Shown in pieces: positions 59,211-64,000 of a stretch of 64,000 nt of DNA. The DNA is taken from the NCBI RefSeq assembly GCF_036373705.1, contig NC_089856.1:12363001-12427000 (forward strand), given 5' to 3'. The stretch comes from Amia ocellicauda. Taxonomy: Eukaryota > Chordata > Actinopteri > Amiiformes > Amiidae. Made by a program: the position numbers and the translations under genes. The first letter of the stretch is position 1; each line of letters opens with the position of its first letter. The notes under the pieces are model-generated. The model saw nothing but the letters and a program-made list of their open reading frames with translations, was not told the origin of the DNA and searched no databases.

Positions 59211-61146
59211 GTATTTATTTGACAGTTATTTGACACCTGGACTTGTGGCCCACTGAGTAATTTAGGTTGCCCTCCACTGGTTTAAATTAATATTGTGGTT
59301 AGAGTGTGTGGAAGCTTAAACCTGGGGGGGTGGTTGGTGCACCTTTATGGTCTCTACCCATCTTTACCGACTCAAGCTCAAACCACACCTCCAAATACTA
59401 CCTGCTCCACTCAAACATTCTCCTTTACATCTGATGTTCTCCGTCCATATCCAAACTACCTATTTGATCAAACTTGTACACTACAATCCTAATCTTTAGT
59501 CTGTCGCTTCATATTGTAACTATTTAAATTTATTAAATATTGTACAGACTAACTATGTTGAGTATGGTTAGAAATTTGCAGTAGCTTTGGGTCATGTGAT
59601 GTATTTCAGAGCTCCCTTCTTAGTTGACCAGGTGCCTAATATTTAAGCCAATATTCTAAACTCTGGTCTTCTAAGCAACTGATGACTGCAGGTTTGTTTC
59701 AGCTGAGCTCTTTTCGTTTAGCTCTGTGATCTATTTGCACATTATTGCGTGGCTTACTAGAACATGGTTTGCTTACTTCTATTGCACAAAGTAAAAGATT
59801 GTATCAGCTTCTGCTGTTAAGGTTTAAAATAAAATGCTTAGTGTCATTACAATTATGAAGACCTTTTAAACTGTTGCACACCTCTACTGCTCATCAAATC
59901 CACTCAAAATAACTACAGACTTTGGGGGAAAAAATATTCTATGACTACTTGGCTTATTAAATTTAGAGGACACACTGCAATTAAATAAATTGCTACCTGT
60001 ATGTGCTTCTTTCCTGCATTATGTTTAATGCTTGAGAACAAAGATGTCAGCCCTACAGGGCCTTGTATTTGTATATATATTAAGGGGTGTGTCTTACTGA
60101 TCTGGACACCAGATTAAATAAATATTATTGTGCCACATGAACCATTATTGTGACTTATTTATGTCGTTATTCCTGTAAAGAGAAGAGATTTAATATTATT
60201 TTTTGTCAACTAGCAGACCAGTATAGAAACATCTTTACATTTTATTAGTGGTGATGTTTGTGAGAGTAGCATCTCAATGCAACAGTCAGGGGTTTATTAT
60301 TTTTAATCCTGATGGGCGTGATGGATATCTATATAAACCCCTGTATAAAACACAAGGAAACTTGGAGTATCAAATCATCATTCACTAAGCTGCTTCGTAC
60401 AGGCAGTAATTCAGGGTTCTTCAAATCCAGTCCCTGAGGGTCACATCCCAGCTGGATTTGTGAAGTCTATATAAACCATCACCAGTATTAGATATAGGAA
60501 AGGGGTCCTTTTGGTACAATTATGTTAATAATTTTGAACAAGTGAATAAGTGACCTAGCCCTTCAAAGCAGTGGTTCCCATGGTTTTTCACACTTTGGCC
60601 TGGCTATTTGTTGTATTAATATATCGTAGAGCACAACTATGAATTATACAGCCACCATTCATTAGTCCATATAAAACATACACACATGCACTCATACAAA
60701 GGGGAAAAACACAATACTAATACTGAATACTTGAAGCATTTTGAACTATTTTCTTAATATTTATCAATATTGTGATGGATTATTTAATGTAGGTTAGAGA
60801 TTAATATGATAGGGTGTAGAACACAATATGACGAGGACAGGCACCAAATGTTTGAAAGTATAGTGGGACCATTAAAAGGTAGCACAGGAATAATTTGAGA
60901 TGTGTTTACTTATAAATAAGTTATGACTAGCATGTCCGAATTGTATTTCTTATCCCAATCTTATTCATGCTGCTTTGTACTTGTTAAAATAAGATGCCCC
61001 AGAATCCCTGGTCTGTTTGAGATATTGTATGGGGTATTGACTGAGCACTTTGATACACAAAGTCATAAAATGGGAGCTGATTTTAAAGTTCTCTGATTCT
61101 ATTTAATTCCCTCTGTCTTTATTTAAGTGAAGTTCTAAATTCTTAA

Positions 61147-61207
<61 letters not shown>

Positions 61208-61472
61208 CTGCAAATATGAAATACGTGCTTATATTCAGAGTGAAAGACGTGCAGTGGGCTGAGAATACTACAATTGGTTTTTTCCGAATTTTGGTAAAGT
61301 GCGATATTTAGTCCAAATGCAAATTGTTTGTGCAAGGTAAAATAATTGTTAGAGAACAGTTTTAACATCCACTTATCAATACTAAAATAAATAAATTAAA
61401 CATATAAACAAAATAAAAACATGTAATCCGTGCATTCAAATATGCATTATCAGTTGAATGAATACTCTAGCC
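59211..61472. other. Spacer; part of the right inverted arm
   Basis: No gene is supported at 59211-60470. From about 60480 the sequence matches the reverse complement of 36500-37356. An (AAT)n microsatellite of about 20 units lies at 61145-61206, absent from the left arm. Confidence 0.6.
61145..61206. repeat. (AAT)n microsatellite
   Basis: Uninterrupted AAT/ATA repeat of about 20 units. Confidence 0.95.
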
Positions 61473-62089
61473 AAGGGATGGCGAACCTATGGCACTTTAG
61501 AAAAACAGTCAGTATATTTGGCAGTGCCGGGACCCTCACCAGGACAAGCGGTGTAGAAAATGGATGGATGGATGGATGGATGGATGGATATTTGGCAGTG
61601 AAGGCACCCAAGTACTTGAGCAACGCTCACGTTATTTGAATGTTGTGACATGCTTTGGCATGGTGTTCCACTGTATACGATTAAGATTGATTGATTTAAT
61701 TTGAATGAGGAATAAATATTGTCATTGTCCAAAATAAAAAGGGACATATTCCAAAAATGATCGAGCTAGTGAGGTGCTATTACTGTTGCTTTTTATATAT
61801 GTACATTTACAATAATCTGTGAGCAAAAATGTAACCACATTTATAATATTGTTTGTGAAGAACATGTACCTCGCTTCATTCAGGTTCATATTCTGCAGCA
61901 GACTCCCATTAGCAGACTGGAGGTGCACTTGCTCTCCAGACTACAGACGGATAAGGGGGTGGGTTCAAAGTTGGGGGAGGCTGGCAGTGGATGCAGGTGT
62001 CGGGTTGGTGGGATGGTTCTATCTGTCGATAGCTTTTCGATTTTTCTGTATAGTGGTTTGTTTTGTTGGCATGTTTGCTTAACTTAATT

Positions 62090-62148
<59 letters not shown>

Positions 62149-62270
62149 ATTGTTTATTGTTTACTGTATACACTTTTATATCTCTAATTTATCATTGGCA
62201 CCCTTAAGACTTAGCAAAGTATACAAACCAGACTTTGGGCACTCCATTCAAAAAAGGTTGGGCATCCCTG
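61473..62270. mobile_element. hAT-type nonautonomous element, right arm only
   Basis: The ends AAGGGATGGCGAACC and GGTTGGGCATCCCTG are imperfect inverted repeats (the first base of an expected CAGGG is changed). Flanks CTCTAGCC (61465-61472 and 62271-62278) are an identical 8-bp duplication. The left arm near 36535 is uninterrupted. Inside are a fragment of the CATCCATCC repeat with an ATGG tract (61558-61589), and an (AT)n tract (62095-62145). Confidence 0.8.
62095..62145. repeat. (AT)n microsatellite
   Basis: About 25 uninterrupted AT units inside the element at 61473-62270. Confidence 0.95.
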
Positions 62271-62329
62271 CTCTAGCCTAATTATTACGCAACAAAACGG
62301 ATTCCAGTTAATAATTAGTGTCTTCATCT

Positions 62330-62440
62330 CGATTGGTTGTAGAGGTGATCTGCTAACCAACTACAGGTGAGCGGTATTTATAAAACCGAGGAAAGTAGCC
62401 TGTAGTTGCATTGTGCAATTTGGGCTTGAATTCAGTAACT
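62330..62440 (+). promoter_or_regulatory. T5 promoter (CCAAT and TATA)
   Basis: ATTGG at 62332-62336 and TATTTATAAA at 62375-62384 precede the ATG at 62441 by about 57 bp. The same layout is found for T2. Confidence 0.7.
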
Positions 62441-64000
62441 ATGGTAAGGTCAGTTTTAAAACTTGTAGTCTGGGCAGCGGTATAGATGCATGTAAATCTA
62501 TATTTAAACTGTAGACAAATTTAATCTACAATGAATGATTCGTCCGCTGAGATGGTTGTGAGGGTATATGTATGGACACGTAATACAATCAAAGGAAAAG
62601 CGATATAGCCTATATTTCACTAAACCGATTGACATAGTCTGACATTGCGGTTTCATAAAGCTGCGCTGAAAAGATTGTTCGAGTAAAATCCCCTTGAAAC
62701 ATCCTGAATTGTTCTAGCGCCTACATTTAGCCCTACGCTTTACACTGACATGATGGTGCTAATCTCGTCTCGTTGGGCTCAATGCAGAGGGAGTGTATTT
62801 CTGTGCATGTTGGGCAAGCGGGCGTGCAGATTGGAAACTCGTGCTGGGAGCTGTTCTGCCTGGAGCACGGGATCAAGCCGGACGGCACCATCTCCGACCC
62901 GAGCAGCCCCGCCATTGTGGACTCGTCCTTCACCACCTTCTTCAGCGAGACGGGCTCTGGCAAGCACGTCCCCCGGGCTGTGTTCGTGGACTTGGAGCCC
63001 ACAGTCATCGGTAACACACCAGCAGCGCGGGCAGGGAGGCAAGGAGGGGCTTGGAGTTGCTTGTTGCTTTGGAAAGGAGTTGCAATGGACATGTGATGTG
63101 TTGTACAGTGGACCCTATTCATCTTTTTTGGATGGAGCAAGCAGTTGAACCGAGTTCTAAATTACTTCTCGGATAAGCAGGAAGTCTTGCTTTTTGATCT
63201 ATTCTGCATATCCTGCCAGTCATTTGTGCTTCATACAGTAAAATCATTTTGTTGGATGTGGATACACAATCGACCAGTGACCTATGTTAGGATTTCCTTT
63301 TTCGGAAGATGTGACTGTACATGTCCACTGAAATTACAAACCACTCCTCATTGGTGCCTCCCCAAAGGTCCAATAAATGAGTGGTATCTTAAACCGGTGT
63401 CTGATTTGATCATTCTTTTCTTTCCAGATGAGGTGAGGAATGGACAGTACCGGCAGCTCTACCACCCAGAGCAGCTCATTACAGGAAAGGAGGATGCAGC
63501 CAACAACTATGCCCGTGGACACTACACCATTGGCAAGGAGATGATCGATCCAGTTATGGAAAGAATTCGTAAAATGGTACATTTTGAAATTCAAAGGTTT
63601 TCTCTACATTCCCTTTCTCTAAATGCAGACATCCTGATTTTATCTGCTCTGCTATTTGAGCTGTAGATTCTCCTTCTGTGGAAAAGGGGAAGGCTTACCA
63701 TTGTTAGAGATGGTAGTTCCAGTGAATGGAGTTGATCTTCAGAACTGGTGATACCCAATTGGAACCGTGTGAAAGCCGAATCTGATTCCACATTGCATTA
63801 AAAATAATGCAGACGATGGTTTTATGGAAGCCTTGACATGCTTGTTCATGTAGTATGTTAGCATATTTAAATTCTAAGCATGCTTGTTCCATTTTTTCCA
63901 TGGATTTTGGATGACCTTAGCAGGTCTTCAGTTGTACAGTTTTCTCTGTGACCTTACAATTTAAGTGGTGAACTGTCTTCCTTGCCAACTGACTTCTGTT
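62441..64000 (+). CDS. Alpha-tubulin T5, exons 1-3 (continues past the window)
   Basis: Coding exons are 62441-62443 (ATG), 62788-63010 (223 bp) and 63428-63576 (149 bp). Exon 4 is expected just beyond 64000: the last intron already matches the T2 intron up to about 30 bp from its acceptor. The exon-2 and exon-3 peptides match T2, including Ser at position 40 and the SDPSSPAIV loop. Donors are GT. Intron 2 is only 417 bp because it lacks the hAT element present in T2. It probably encodes a second copy of the T2-type alpha-tubulin; completeness cannot be judged here. Confidence 0.9.

Larger units (their letters stand above)
60480..64000. repeat. Right arm of the inverted duplication (cut by window end)
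   Basis: This is the reverse-complement counterpart of about 31775-37356. It carries tubulin T5 on the plus strand. It shows the empty site for the left-arm hAT (33636-35426) and carries its own element at 61473-62270. Confidence 0.85.

Noticed and set aside
61145-61206. AAT tract considered as a CRISPR or satellite array
   Set aside because: It is a plain trinucleotide microsatellite without spacers.

Overview
The window is vertebrate nuclear DNA, most likely from a ray-finned fish. The signs are spliced genes with GT/AG (and GC/AG) introns, alpha-tubulin genes with the vertebrate exon layout (a single-codon first exon, then 223, 149 and about 975 bp), three Tc1-like elements, several hAT elements and MITEs, a piggyBac relic, a CR1/L2-type LINE, Gypsy relics, a tRNA-derived SINE, and AT-rich spacers. 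I cannot name the species. Nothing suggests bacterial or viral origin.

1-16.8 kb is a tandem duplication. Each unit holds a broken copy of the catalytic half of a PKN-like protein kinase (432-2883 and 12437-16471). Both copies carry the same in-frame TAG in the last exon, so the kinase was probably dead before it was duplicated. Unit B also has an AKAP1-like N-terminal exon (9960-10190) and two later transposon insertions (Tc1 10585-12145, hAT 12700-14527) whose empty sites are visible in unit A. The spacer holds a second hAT copy interrupted by a solo LTR, a LINE fragment, a SINE and a hAT MITE.

16.8-25.9 kb is gene-poor. It contains a nearly complete Tc1 transposase that lost only its start codon (18739-19740), weak Myb/Harbinger-like scraps and a Gypsy integrase relic (24800-25380).

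25.9-37.4 kb and 55.7-64 kb form an alpha-tubulin cluster of five loci. T1 (25993-28300, minus), T2 (31775-36065, minus) and T3 (55794-58049, minus) look complete at 449-450 aa. T4 (58596-59210, plus) is a two-exon fragment head-to-head with T3. T5 (62441 to beyond the end, plus) is an inverted copy of T2 and runs off the window. T1/T3 are direct duplicates with identical last exons; T2/T5 lie in inverted arms. None has lysine 40, the usual acetylation site, and the complete ones have a cysteine in the acidic C-terminal tail.

37.4-55.7 kb is a nest of mobile DNA. A Harbinger-like pair of perfect 18-bp inverted ends (39393 and 50617) encloses an 8.4-kb hAT-like element (42094-50496) with a perfect 8-bp target duplication. 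That element contains a broken fish-type gene fragment and a piggyBac relic with a 152-bp tandem repeat. Beyond it lies a CR1/L2-like LINE (50674-55010, minus) split by a Tc1 element (53241-54848).

The probable functional genes are tubulins T1, T2, T3 and T5; almost everything else is mobile DNA or decaying duplicates.
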